The position numbers and the translations under genes were made by a program. This document shows, in pieces, positions 1-6,145 of a DNA stretch of 8,727 bases. Every line of letters begins with the position of its first letter. Position 1 is the first letter of the stretch. The stretch covers positions 34,899-43,625 of the forward strand of contig DHYP01000041.1 in NCBI GenBank assembly GCA_002414145.1. The letters are read 5' to 3'. A model generated the notes under the pieces. It saw only the letters and a list, made by a program, of their open reading frames with translations. It was not told where the DNA came from and did no database searches. This stretch comes from Methylophilaceae bacterium UBA5127 (GTDB taxonomy: Bacteria; Pseudomonadota; Gammaproteobacteria; Burkholderiales; Methylophilaceae).

Positions 1-555
1 CTGCCACATCTCAGGGTTTTTGGCAGGAGAAAATCCATCTAAAAACCAGGCATCAATATGTGCATGGAGTTTTTCCAGCATGCGACAGGCATCGCCTATG
101 AGCAAGGTCAGTATTACGCGTCCCTGCCATAATTGAAAACGGTGAAATCCTTCTGGGAGTACTTGATACTGAGCCCGTAACGCTTGGGACACTTCCTGCA
201 AATGTGGCCATTTGGCATGAATCTGTGCCAATATTTTCGCATCTAAAGGGTGCTTTTCTACAGAAATAAAATGCAGTCTTGTATTTTTTGGCGCTACGTT
301 GAGCCATAACTGACAAGTACATAAAAAATTCAGCCCTGTGCCAAAGCCGGTTTCTGCAACAGTAAAATGCGAAGCTGTGAGCGATTTGAACCGAGTTTCT
401 AATTGATTGTGCGTCAGAAACACATAGTGAGTTTCTGCTATACCTTGTTGCGGGTTTGCAGGGTCGGTAGAGAAATAAACATCGTCATACAGGGTGGAGT
501 AGGGCTGGTCATTGCGCCAGTCTACAAAGAGGTTCGTTGGGTCTTTTTGCTGCAT
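1..555 (-). CDS. mnmC: MnmC methyltransferase domain, tRNA mnm5s2U34 biosynthesis (5' part, cut by window edge)
   Basis: The visible 185 residues are the N-terminal, SAM-dependent methyltransferase part of MnmC. In known MnmC this domain methylates 5-aminomethyl-2-thiouridine at tRNA wobble position 34 to give mnm5s2U. Visible motifs are the SAM-binding loop ETGFGTGLNF (residues 68-77), the acidic strand SVEKHPL (98-104) and the family hallmark DAWFLDGFSPAKNPEMW (168-184). The start is typical of the family, with NLFVDWRNDQPYS near the N terminus. The ATG at 555-553 is preceded by AGG about 6 bases upstream, and an in-frame stop lies about 30 bases further upstream. The reading frame is open to base 1, so the gene continues to the left. 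Whether it carries the second, FAD-dependent oxidase domain (bifunctional MnmC) or is a stand-alone methyltransferase cannot be seen. It is divergent from the PQQ gene. Identification is confident; length is unknown. Confidence 0.93.
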   Translation of the reverse strand, partial: MQQKDPTNLFVDWRNDQPYSTLYDDVYFSTDPANPQQGIAETHYVFLTHNQLETRFKSLTASHFTVAETGFGTGLNFLCTCQLWLNVAPKNTRLHFISVEKHPLDAKILAQIHAKWPHLQEVSQALRAQYQVLPEGFHRFQLWQGRVILTLLIGDACRMLEKLHAHIDAWFLDGFSPAKNPEMWQ

Positions 556-633
556 GCTGCCTAGTTTATCAGGGTTTTTAATTTAAGTTCAGGCTAGACT
601 TCTAGGATAAGTTTAACTCATAAAAGATGATCG

Positions 634-658
634 GTTTGGGTTAAGCCTAAACTTTTTT
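634..658 (+). terminator. Terminator-like hairpin with T6 tail in a divergent intergenic region
   Basis: GTTTGGG (634-640) pairs with CCTAAAC (646-652) across a TTAAG loop, with one G-T wobble, and is followed at once by six Ts (653-658). The form is that of a weak plus-strand intrinsic terminator. No plus-strand gene lies upstream of it in this window, and the best promoter for the following gene is downstream of it. It could block antisense or read-through transcription coming from within mnmC, act in a longer leader, or be chance in AT-rich sequence. Confidence 0.3.
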
Positions 659-705
659 CGCCGAAAATTTTGAGCAATAGTGCCGTAGCAATCTTAAAAT
701 TTTAA

Positions 706-735
706 TTGAGATGTTTGTATGATCTGATATATACT
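706..735 (+). promoter_or_regulatory. Candidate sigma70 promoter for the PQQ dehydrogenase gene
   Basis: A -35-like TTGAGA (706-711) and a -10-like TATACT (730-735) are separated by 18 bases. Transcription would start near 742, leaving a leader of about 20 bases before the ATG at 764, with GGGG (752-755) as ribosome binding site. Each hexamer matches five of six consensus bases. No comparably good minus-strand promoter for mnmC was found by eye in 556-763. Confidence 0.5.
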
Positions 736-763
736 AATCTGTATATTTTATGGGGTTGATGTC

Positions 764-2545
764 ATGATTAAATCGAGTATGCTAAAAATAGCGGGTCTAT
801 TTTTGTTTTGTTTAATGCAAGCATGTACTGTTAATCAAACCTACAACTCAGCCCAGAATCAGGACTGGCCAAGTTTTGGACGTGACTATAGTGGCCAGCG
901 ATTTGCGCCTATTACGCAAATAAATACTCAGAATGCTAAAAATTTAGTCGAAGCTTGGCACGTCAATACGGGCGTAGTCGCTACATTTCAAGCAACGCCT
1001 ATCGTACAAAATGGCATCATGTATTTATCGCTACCATTCAACCATGTGTTAGCGCTTGACGCAAAAACTGGTAAAGAGATTTGGCGCTACCAGCATGATA
1101 GACGCAAAAGCTGGCAAATGTGCTGTGGACCCGCTAATCGCGGTGTCGCTGTTGCTAATGGCAAGGTATTCATTGGTACGGTAGATGCGCGTTTAATTGC
1201 GCTAAATGCAAAAACAGGTGCTAAAGAGTGGGATATTGATGTAGTTGAAAATGACATTGTCACAGAGGGGCAGGATGCACTTAATAAAAACGACCCAAAC
1301 AGTGCGCGCAAAGTAACCGGTGGCACAGGTATTGGTATTGCCATGGCACCTATTGTTTATAAAAATAAGGTGATTGTTGGTATCACTGGGGTGGGTTACG
1401 GATTGCACATTGATAATCCCACTGCAGACGCGCCATTAGGTGCAGTTATTGGTGTCACCGGACGTTTCGGCAGACCAGGCTTTCTAGCTGCATATGATGT
1501 CAATGATGGTAAGCGCGTTTGGCAGTTTGATACGATTCCTGATGTTGGTTGGGAAGGAAGTTTTAGTGAAACTACGGCAGATGGAATCAGCCTAAATCGC
1601 GATGTAGTCAAAGAAAAAGCAGATGTCGGAAAATATAGCGACTCTGCCCGTTTTGGCGGTGGTTCTGCTTGGAGTACACCTGCTATTGATGCCAAAACAG
1701 ATACGCTTTATTTTGGTACAGGTAACCCAAGCCCACAAATGAATGATGTTTCGCGTCCTGGTGATAATCTGTATACGGTCTCATTAGTAGCGTTAGATGC
1801 TAATACGGGTAAACGAAAATGGCACTATCAACAAGTGCCGCACGATTTGTGGGGTTATGATTTAGCGAGTCCTCCTGTGTTATTTGACTATCGATTGAAT
1901 GGAAAATCGATCGCCGCTGTGGGGCAGGCCAGTAAGACAGGCTGGTTTTATGTTCACGACCGTGCCACGGGTGCTCTGCTGAAGAAATCAGATGCTTTTG
2001 TGCCTCAGCTTAACATGTTTAAAAAAGCGACCTATGATGGTGTAGTCGTTTACCCAGGTATTTTGGGAGGCTCTAACTGGTCTCCTGTGAGTGTGGATGA
2101 GCAAAATCAGCGCGTATTTATTGCAGGCATACATGCACCTATCAAATATACACTTCACGAAACGCCAGGCAAAAACGGTCAGGCAGCAATTCAATACGCC
2201 GCGAGTGAGCCCACACAAGATCCGCGCTGGGGTTTGCTTTCCGCGATTGACTTAGAATCTGGGAAAATCGTATGGCAAAACAAAACCGCACAGCCATTGG
2301 TAGGCGGCGTGCTAGCTACGGCGGGCGGTGTAGTATTTATGGGTGAGGGCGATGGTGCTTTTAATGCTTACAATAGCCAAACAGGCGAGTTATTGTGGCA
2401 GACAAAATCTGCTTTTGGCGTCAATGCACCACCAATTACCTATGTGATTGGTGGCGTTCAATATGTAGCTGTGGTGAGTGGTGGCAATGCATTATTTGGA
2501 TTCAAACAAGGCGATGCTGTTTTGGTCTACCGTCTTAAACCGTGA
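764..2545 (+). CDS. Exported, probably lipid-anchored PQQ-dependent dehydrogenase-like beta-propeller protein
   Basis: This 593-residue protein belongs to the quinoprotein dehydrogenase superfamily (methanol, ethanol and glucose dehydrogenases), which oxidise alcohols or sugars in the periplasm with pyrroloquinoline quinone. Seven A-x-[DN]-x-x-[TSD]-G type propeller motifs are visible, near 97-107, 146-156, 243-253, 343-353, 397-406, 494-504 and 535-545. The vicinal cysteine pair C120-C121 in MCCGPANRG, W303 in GGGSAW (the Trp expected to stack on PQQ), N321 in GTGNP and K391 in SKTGW match the PQQ pocket of methanol dehydrogenase. Two key positions do not: G364 in HDLWGYD stands where the catalytic Asp is expected, and R234 where the metal-binding Glu is expected. 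Residues 1-20 form a signal peptide, and LMQAC21 fits a permissive lipobox. No cytochrome c domain (CxxCH) is present. The ATG at 764 has GGGG 8 bases upstream; an ATG at 779 is a possible alternative. Substrate and activity are unknown, and no pqq biosynthesis gene is nearby. Confidence 0.85.
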   Translation: MIKSSMLKIAGLFLFCLMQACTVNQTYNSAQNQDWPSFGRDYSGQRFAPITQINTQNAKNLVEAWHVNTGVVATFQATPIVQNGIMYLSLPFNHVLALDAKTGKEIWRYQHDRRKSWQMCCGPANRGVAVANGKVFIGTVDARLIALNAKTGAKEWDIDVVENDIVTEGQDALNKNDPNSARKVTGGTGIGIAMAPIVYKNKVIVGITGVGYGLHIDNPTADAPLGAVIGVTGRFGRPGFLAAYDVNDGKRVWQFDTIPDVGWEGSFSETTADGISLNRDVVKEKADVGKYSDSARFGGGSAWSTPAIDAKTDTLYFGTGNPSPQMNDVSRPGDNLYTVSLVALDANTGKRKWHYQQVPHDLWGYDLASPPVLFDYRLNGKSIAAVGQASKTGWFYVHDRATGALLKKSDAFVPQLNMFKKATYDGVVVYPGILGGSNWSPVSVDEQNQRVFIAGIHAPIKYTLHETPGKNGQAAIQYAASEPTQDPRWGLLSAIDLESGKIVWQNKTAQPLVGGVLATAGGVVFMGEGDGAFNAYNSQTGELLWQTKSAFGVNAPPITYVIGGVQYVAVVSGGNALFGFKQGDAVLVYRLKP

Positions 2546-3443
2546 CGAAGGCAGCTTCATTTGTGAGTTGGGTGTCACGGTCAGCATACATGTGATTTAA
2601 AACTAGTCGTGCGGATGTAATGATTTCTGAAGCTGTTAATCCGACTGGGCCGATACCTGCTTCCACTAATCTATCCGCGGCTGATCCATGTACATAAACA
2701 CCTACTTGGGCCGCATCAATTCCAGCCATGCCCTGCGCCATAAAACCACCAATCAAGCCACTCAATACATCACCTGTTCCCGCTGTGGCAAGGCCAACAT
2801 TACCAGTTGGATTCTTAAAAAGTGCATCGTCTTGACCCGCGATAATAGTACCAGCACCTTTTAATACACATATGGTTTGAAATTGGTTGGCGATTTCGCG
2901 TGCACATTCTGCCCGATAGTTCTGTACATCCTCTACACTAGCATCCATCAACCGTGCTGCTTCTGCTGGATGCGGTGTCATCACCGAAGGACTGGTACGA
3001 TTGCGCATCAGCTCGGCTAAACGGGGTTGTTTGGCAATTAAATTTAAAGCGTCGGCATCAAGCAGTAAACTCTTATTTTGCTGTAAGCATAAAGCGAGTA
3101 CATCCATGGATTTTGCAGTCTGACCTAATCCTGTGCCGATAACGATATGCTCTGCAAGTGCTAGCCACTCTTGTGGCTGGCTAAGTGGCCTGAACATAAT
3201 TTCGGGAAAGTTAACATCTAATGTCACTGGTTGAGTTGCTAGAGAAATTGCATATACACGACCAGCTCCACTATGCAACGCTGATCTAGCCGCTAATAAA
3301 AGAGCCCCTTGCATACCATCATCTCCACCCACGAGTACAGCCTTACCAAAGGTACCTTTGTGTGCATTATCAGGCCGATGCAACAGAAGGCTGCGAACAG
3401 TCGCCAAATCTAACAGGTCTGGATTGCTAAATAAATGTTGCAT
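2535..3443 (-). CDS. nnrD: ADP-dependent (S)-NAD(P)H-hydrate dehydratase, stand-alone
   Basis: NnrD repairs damaged nicotinamide cofactors in the cytoplasm. It dehydrates the S form of NADH or NADPH hydrate back to NAD(P)H using ADP. The 302 residues show the ribokinase-like (YjeF C-terminal) fold motifs in order: HKGTFGKAVLVGG (28-40), GTGLG (103-107), DADALN (129-134), MTPHPAEAARLM (155-166), LKGAGTII (194-201) and the nucleotide/catalytic signature GNVGLATAGTGDVLSG (214-229). The length fits the dehydratase domain alone. The N-terminal epimerase domain found in fused proteins such as E. coli Nnr is absent, so an epimerase would have to be encoded elsewhere. The ATG at 3443-3441 has only a weak ribosome binding site, but the family-like N terminus supports it. 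The last 11 bases overlap the end of the convergent PQQ gene. The gene is divergent from iscS, so the two may share a regulatory region. Confidence 0.93.
   Translation of the reverse strand: MQHLFSNPDLLDLATVRSLLLHRPDNAHKGTFGKAVLVGGDDGMQGALLLAARSALHSGAGRVYAISLATQPVTLDVNFPEIMFRPLSQPQEWLALAEHIVIGTGLGQTAKSMDVLALCLQQNKSLLLDADALNLIAKQPRLAELMRNRTSPSVMTPHPAEAARLMDASVEDVQNYRAECAREIANQFQTICVLKGAGTIIAGQDDALFKNPTGNVGLATAGTGDVLSGLIGGFMAQGMAGIDAAQVGVYVHGSAADRLVEAGIGPVGLTASEIITSARLVLNHMYADRDTQLTNEAAFVTV
2539..2581. repeat. 8-bp perfect inverted repeat spanning the convergent stop codons
   Basis: ACCGTGAC (2539-2546) and GTCACGGT (2574-2581) are perfect reverse complements, 27 bases apart. A smaller inner pair GAAG/CTTC (2547-2550, 2555-2558) lies between them. 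The left arm contains the TGA stop of the PQQ gene (2543-2545), and both arms fall inside the nnrD C-terminal codons. No T tract follows on either strand, so this is not a standard intrinsic terminator. It may still form an mRNA 3' stem for either transcript where no non-coding space exists. Confidence 0.4.
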
Positions 3444-3555
3444 ACACTTGAGTTTAAAAAGACTTTAAGGATTGATTGTTAACTTAACATATTGTGTATG
3501 TCTTGTAATGCTTGGCGAGAGAGTTTTTTAATTTTAAGGCGAACAATTTAAAACA

Positions 3556-3579
3556 ATTGTAGCGGTCGAGATTGTAGCG
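3556..3579. repeat. Direct repeat ATTGTAGCG x2
   Basis: ATTGTAGCG occurs at 3556-3564 and again at 3571-3579, a 15-base period (about one and a half helical turns). The first copy overlaps the right arm of the ACAATT/AATTGT inverted repeat. It could be paired half-sites for a regulator of nnrD or isc, or chance. Confidence 0.3.
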
Positions 3580-3668
3580 AATGCGACAAACAATACAAAA
3601 AAAGGCTTACATTTTTTTTTAGAATATTAAATTCCTTTAAAATCAATTGGATGGCGAGTGGCACAAGG

Positions 3669-3695
3669 ATTGCTATAGCTAGCATAACTAGCAAT
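3669..3695 (+). promoter_or_regulatory. Candidate operator dyad overlapping an extended -10 promoter for the isc operon
   Basis: ATTGCTA (3669-3675) and TAGCAAT (3689-3695) are perfect reverse complements. An alternative overlapping pair is GCTAG (3678-3682) and CTAGC (3688-3692). The sequence TGCTATAGC (3671-3679) inside the dyad resembles an extended -10 element, which would start transcription at about 3686, some 24 bases before the iscS ATG. A protein bound here would cover the promoter. The dyad does not match the E. coli IscR consensus that I can recall, so the regulator is not identified. Confidence 0.35.
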
Positions 3696-3709
3696 TATTG
3701 GATATCCCG

Positions 3710-4957
3710 ATGACACAAGTGCCTATTTATTTGGATTACTCTGCAACAACGCCTGTGGATGCTCGCGTTGCTGAGAAGATGATTCCCTTTCTGACCGAAA
3801 ACTTCGGTAACCCTGCCAGTCGCTCTCATTCATTTGGATGGGTGGCTGAAAAAGCAGTTGAAGAAGCACGCGAACAAGTCGCTGCTTTAGTCAATTGTGA
3901 TCCTAAAGAGATTGTATGGACTTCGGGTGCGACAGAGTCTAACAATTTGGCGATTAAAGGCGCTGCTAACTTCTACGTAAGTCGCGGTAAACATATTATT
4001 ACCATCAAAACTGAGCATAAAGCGGTATTAGACACTGTGCGTGAGTTGGAGCGCTTGGGTTTTACTGCAACGTATCTTGCACCGATGGAAAATGGCCTAA
4101 TCGATATTGATGAATTGAAAGCTGCCATTCGCCCAGATACCGCGCTAATCTCTGTGATGCTGGTGAATAATGAGATTGGTGTGATTCAAGATGTGAGCGC
4201 AATTGGTAATATCTGTCGTGAAAAAGGCATTATTTTTCATGTAGATGCCGCGCAGGCAACGGGTAAAGTAGAGATAGACTTGCAAACGTTGCCAGTGGAC
4301 TTGATGAGCTTTTCAGCCCATAAAACTTACGGTCCTAAGGGTATTGGTGCGCTATATGTGTGTCGCAAACCTCGTGTACGTTTAGAAGCGCAGATGCATG
4401 GCGGTGGTCACGAGCGTGGCTTTCGCTCTGGTACATTAGCGACTCATCAGATTGTAGGCATGGGAGAAGCATTCCGTATTGCCAAAGCAGAAATGGCTGC
4501 TGAGAATGAACGTATTCGTGCGTTACGAGACCGTCTATGGGCTGGATTGTCTGGCATTGAAGAAGTGTATCTCAACGGTGATCTAGAGCAGCGTGTGCCG
4601 CACAATCTGAATGTGAGTTTTAACTATGTTGAAGGTGAATCACTGATGATGGCGATTAAAGATTTAGCTGTCTCCAGTGGTTCTGCATGCACTTCTTCTA
4701 GCTTAGAACCCTCTTATGTATTGCGTGCGATTGGGCGTGAAGATGAGTTAGCGCATTCCTCGATTCGTTTTAGTGTCGGCCGTTATACCACTGAAGCTGA
4801 TATTGATCATGCTATCAAGATTATTCAAGACAAAATTGGCAAGCTACGCGAACTTTCACCATTGTGGGATATGTACAAGGCTGGAATCGATATTGGGTCG
4901 GTCAGTTGGGTACATGCGACCGAGCCGCATCGTGAACCAGAAAATGCAGCAGCATAA
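3710..4957 (+). CDS. iscS: Cysteine desulfurase IscS
   Basis: IscS is the PLP-dependent cysteine desulfurase that turns L-cysteine into alanine plus a protein persulfide. It supplies sulfur to IscU and to thiolation pathways such as tRNA 2-thiouridine. The 415 residues show [12 protein letters not shown] (6-17), [12 protein letters not shown] (71-82), H103 in [20 protein letters not shown] (177-186), the PLP lysine K205 in [12 protein letters not shown], and the persulfide cysteine C327 in SSGSACTSS. The C-terminal [19 protein letters not shown] resembles the IscU-contacting tail of E. coli IscS, with about 10 extra polar residues after it. I chose the ATG at 3710, which has GGAT 6 bases upstream. 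An in-frame TTG at 3698 would add four residues but has no ribosome binding site. It is first in the operon, 17 bases before iscU. No iscR precedes it. Confidence 0.97.
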   Translation: MTQVPIYLDYSATTPVDARVAEKMIPFLTENFGNPASRSHSFGWVAEKAVEEAREQVAALVNCDPKEIVWTSGATESNNLAIKGAANFYVSRGKHIITIKTEHKAVLDTVRELERLGFTATYLAPMENGLIDIDELKAAIRPDTALISVMLVNNEIGVIQDVSAIGNICREKGIIFHVDAAQATGKVEIDLQTLPVDLMSFSAHKTYGPKGIGALYVCRKPRVRLEAQMHGGGHERGFRSGTLATHQIVGMGEAFRIAKAEMAAENERIRALRDRLWAGLSGIEEVYLNGDLEQRVPHNLNVSFNYVEGESLMMAIKDLAVSSGSACTSSSLEPSYVLRAIGREDELAHSSIRFSVGRYTTEADIDHAIKIIQDKIGKLRELSPLWDMYKAGIDIGSVSWVHATEPHREPENAAA

Positions 4958-4962
4958 TTTAA

Positions 4963-4977
4963 TAGGAGACCGACATG
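4963..4977 (+). promoter_or_regulatory. iscU ribosome binding site, near-identical to that of erpA
   Basis: TAGGAGACCGACATG includes the AGGAG Shine-Dalgarno and the iscU start. The same 15 bases occur at 5397-5411 ahead of erpA with a single C-to-T change. Both give a strong site 6-7 bases from the ATG, suited to high and balanced translation. Confidence 0.75.
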
Positions 4978-5394
4978 GCATATAGCGATAAAGTACTCGA
5001 TCATTACGAAAACCCTCGTAATGTAGGCTCATTCAATCAAGAAGACGAAGATGTAGGCACGGGCATGGTAGGTGCTCCAGCCTGTGGTGATGTCATGAAA
5101 CTGCAAATCAAAGTAGGTGCGGATGGCATTATCGAAGATGCTAAATTCAAAACTTATGGTTGTGGCTCAGCAATTGCATCCTCTTCATTGGTGACAGAAA
5201 TGCTTAAAGGCAAAACTTTAAACCAAGCACTGGATATTAAAAACACGCATATTGCAGAGGAACTAGCATTGCCACCCGTAAAAATTCACTGTTCTGTGTT
5301 GGCGGAAGATGCAATTCGTGCTGCCATTACTGATTATCGTAGCAAGAACACAACTGCTGCTGAAGGCTATGATGCCTGTCACACAGCCGCTTAA
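4975..5394 (+). CDS. iscU: Fe-S cluster scaffold protein IscU
   Basis: IscU is the cytoplasmic scaffold on which a [2Fe-2S] cluster is built from IscS-derived sulfur, then released by HscA/HscB. The cluster residues are all present: C37 and D39 in APACGDVMK, C63 in TYGCGSAIASSS, and H105-C106 in KIHCSVLA. The HscA recognition motif LPPVK is at 99-103, directly before the third cysteine. The N terminus AYSDKVLDHYENPRNVGS is typical. The protein is 139 residues, about ten longer than E. coli IscU. The tail KNTTAAEGYDACHTAA adds a fourth cysteine (C135) that is not part of the known cluster site. The ATG at 4975 has AGGAG 6 bases upstream, and the gene lies 17 bases after iscS and 14 before erpA. 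Confidence 0.97.
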   Translation: MAYSDKVLDHYENPRNVGSFNQEDEDVGTGMVGAPACGDVMKLQIKVGADGIIEDAKFKTYGCGSAIASSSLVTEMLKGKTLNQALDIKNTHIAEELALPPVKIHCSVLAEDAIRAAITDYRSKNTTAAEGYDACHTAA

Positions 5395-5408
5395 CTTAGG
5401 AGACTGAC

Positions 5409-5756
5409 ATGAGCGATACCGTAGCATTAGAACCCATTAATTTTACTACTAGCGCAGCAAGTAAAGTAAGCGAAATGATTGCCGAAGAAGGTGATGCTAG
5501 TCTGAAACTCCGTGTCTACGTTACTGGAGGGGGTTGTTCAGGCTTCCAATATAGCTTTGCATTTGATGATCAGGTGGCAGAGGATGATACTGTGATTGAA
5601 AAAGAAGGCGTGAGCTTACTGGTAGATGCGATGAGCTACCAATATATGGTTGGCGCTACCATTGATTATCAAGAGGGGCTGGAAGGCGCGCGCTTTGTGA
5701 TTAGCAATCCGCAAGCCACTTCGACCTGTGGTTGCGGTAGTTCATTTTCAGTATAA
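5409..5756 (+). CDS. erpA: A-type Fe-S carrier, ErpA-like, inserted between iscU and iscA
   Basis: A-type carriers accept clusters from the scaffold and pass them to apo-proteins. ErpA serves mainly [4Fe-4S] targets, for example in isoprenoid synthesis and respiration. The 115 residues carry the three ligand cysteines C43 ([15 protein letters not shown]), C107 and C109 ([12 protein letters not shown]). [40 protein letters not shown] and the ending CGCGSSFSV mark it as ErpA rather than IscA or SufA. It differs clearly from the next gene, so the pair is not a recent duplication. The start has AGGAG (5398-5402) 6 bases upstream. Its stop TAA overlaps the AAGGAG ribosome binding site of iscA, which suggests linked translation. 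In E. coli erpA lies away from isc. If the genome has another erpA, this one would be better named as an ErpA-type paralogue. Confidence 0.88.
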   Translation: MSDTVALEPINFTTSAASKVSEMIAEEGDASLKLRVYVTGGGCSGFQYSFAFDDQVAEDDTVIEKEGVSLLVDAMSYQYMVGATIDYQEGLEGARFVISNPQATSTCGCGSSFSV

Positions 5757-5766
5757 GGAGATTTAC

Positions 5767-6090
5767 ATGGCTGTTACCCTCACTGATACCGCCGCATCAC
5801 GCGTGCAAAAATTTTTAGCCAGTCGTGGCAAAGGCATTGGTTTGCGTCTTGGTGTCAAGACTTCGGGCTGTTCTGGTATGGCTTACACGTTGGAGTTTGT
5901 AGATGAAGCTGCACCAGAAGATGTCATCTTTGAAGCCAACGGCGTTAAGGTGCTGGTTGATCCGACGAGCATGGTCTATTTGGATGGCACCGAGTTAGAT
6001 TACGCAAAAGAAGGTTTGAACGAAGGCTTTAAATTTAACAATCCGAATGCTAAAGCCAATTGCGGCTGTGGTGAGAGCTTTAGCGTTTAA
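5767..6090 (+). CDS. iscA: A-type Fe-S carrier IscA
   Basis: IscA is the isc-operon A-type carrier that takes clusters or iron for delivery to client proteins. At 107 residues it has the usual length. Cysteines C35 ([12 protein letters not shown]), C99 and C101 ([10 protein letters not shown]) sit at the same positions as I recall for E. coli Isc[21 protein letters not shown] and [16 protein letters not shown] are closely conserved with that protein. I set the start at the ATG at 5767, with AAGGAG (5755-5760) 6 bases upstream. An upstream ATG at 5728 in the same frame lies within erpA and would add 13 residues not seen in the family. The gene follows erpA by 10 bases and is followed by the widest gap in the operon (55 bases). 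Confidence 0.96.
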   Translation: MAVTLTDTAASRVQKFLASRGKGIGLRLGVKTSGCSGMAYTLEFVDEAAPEDVIFEANGVKVLVDPTSMVYLDGTELDYAKEGLNEGFKFNNPNAKANCGCGESFSV

Positions 6091-6145
6091 TACTTGTTTT
6101 AATTGAGATTTAATTTAGTGATTGCACTTTACAATGGAGCTTGTC
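6091..6145 (+). other. 55-base AT-rich gap between iscA and hscB
   Basis: This is the only loose joint in the operon. It contains the 13-mer TTTTAATTGAGAT (6097-6109), identical to the -35 region at 700-712, followed by TTTACAAT (6128-6135). The spacing from TTGAGA to TACAAT is 21 bases, too long for a convincing sigma70 promoter. GGAG at 6136-6139 is the hscB ribosome binding site. No terminator hairpin is evident. Confidence 0.45.

Larger units (their letters stand above)
3444..3709. other. Divergent nnrD-iscS intergenic region
   Basis: These 266 AT-rich bases have no supported gene. They hold several small symmetric or repeated elements, in order: GTTAA-C-TTAAC (3478-3488), ACAATT/AATTGT (3543-3548, 3555-3560), a 9-base direct repeat (3556-3564, 3571-3579), an A7/T9 tract pair (3597-3620) and a larger dyad just upstream of iscS (3669-3695). 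The region must hold the promoter of the isc operon and probably that of nnrD. No clear IscR-type operator and no iscR gene were recognised. Confidence 0.6.

Noticed and set aside
53..322. An 89-codon minus-strand reading frame inside mnmC
   Set aside because: It lies in a different frame from the clear MnmC methyltransferase motifs and shows no family features.
3498..3551. A 17-codon plus-strand ORF in the nnrD-iscS gap
   Set aside because: It has no ribosome binding site, its composition is unremarkable, and ORFs this short are expected by chance.
3669..3695. Reading the iscS dyad as an IscR type 1 operator
   Set aside because: The arms lack the GACT/AGTC core of that consensus as I recall it, in either register tried.
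3698..3709. TTG start for iscS adding MDIP
   Set aside because: No Shine-Dalgarno precedes it. The ATG at 3710 is better placed and gives a family-like N terminus.
5728..5766. Upstream ATG for iscA within erpA
   Set aside because: It would add 13 residues absent from the family and ignore the strong AAGGAG at 5755-5760 placed for the ATG at 5767.
6122..6145. Longer hscB from the TTG at 6122 or the ATG at 6134
   Set aside because: The GGAG at 6136-6139 fits the ATG at 6146, and the extra residues are not family-like.
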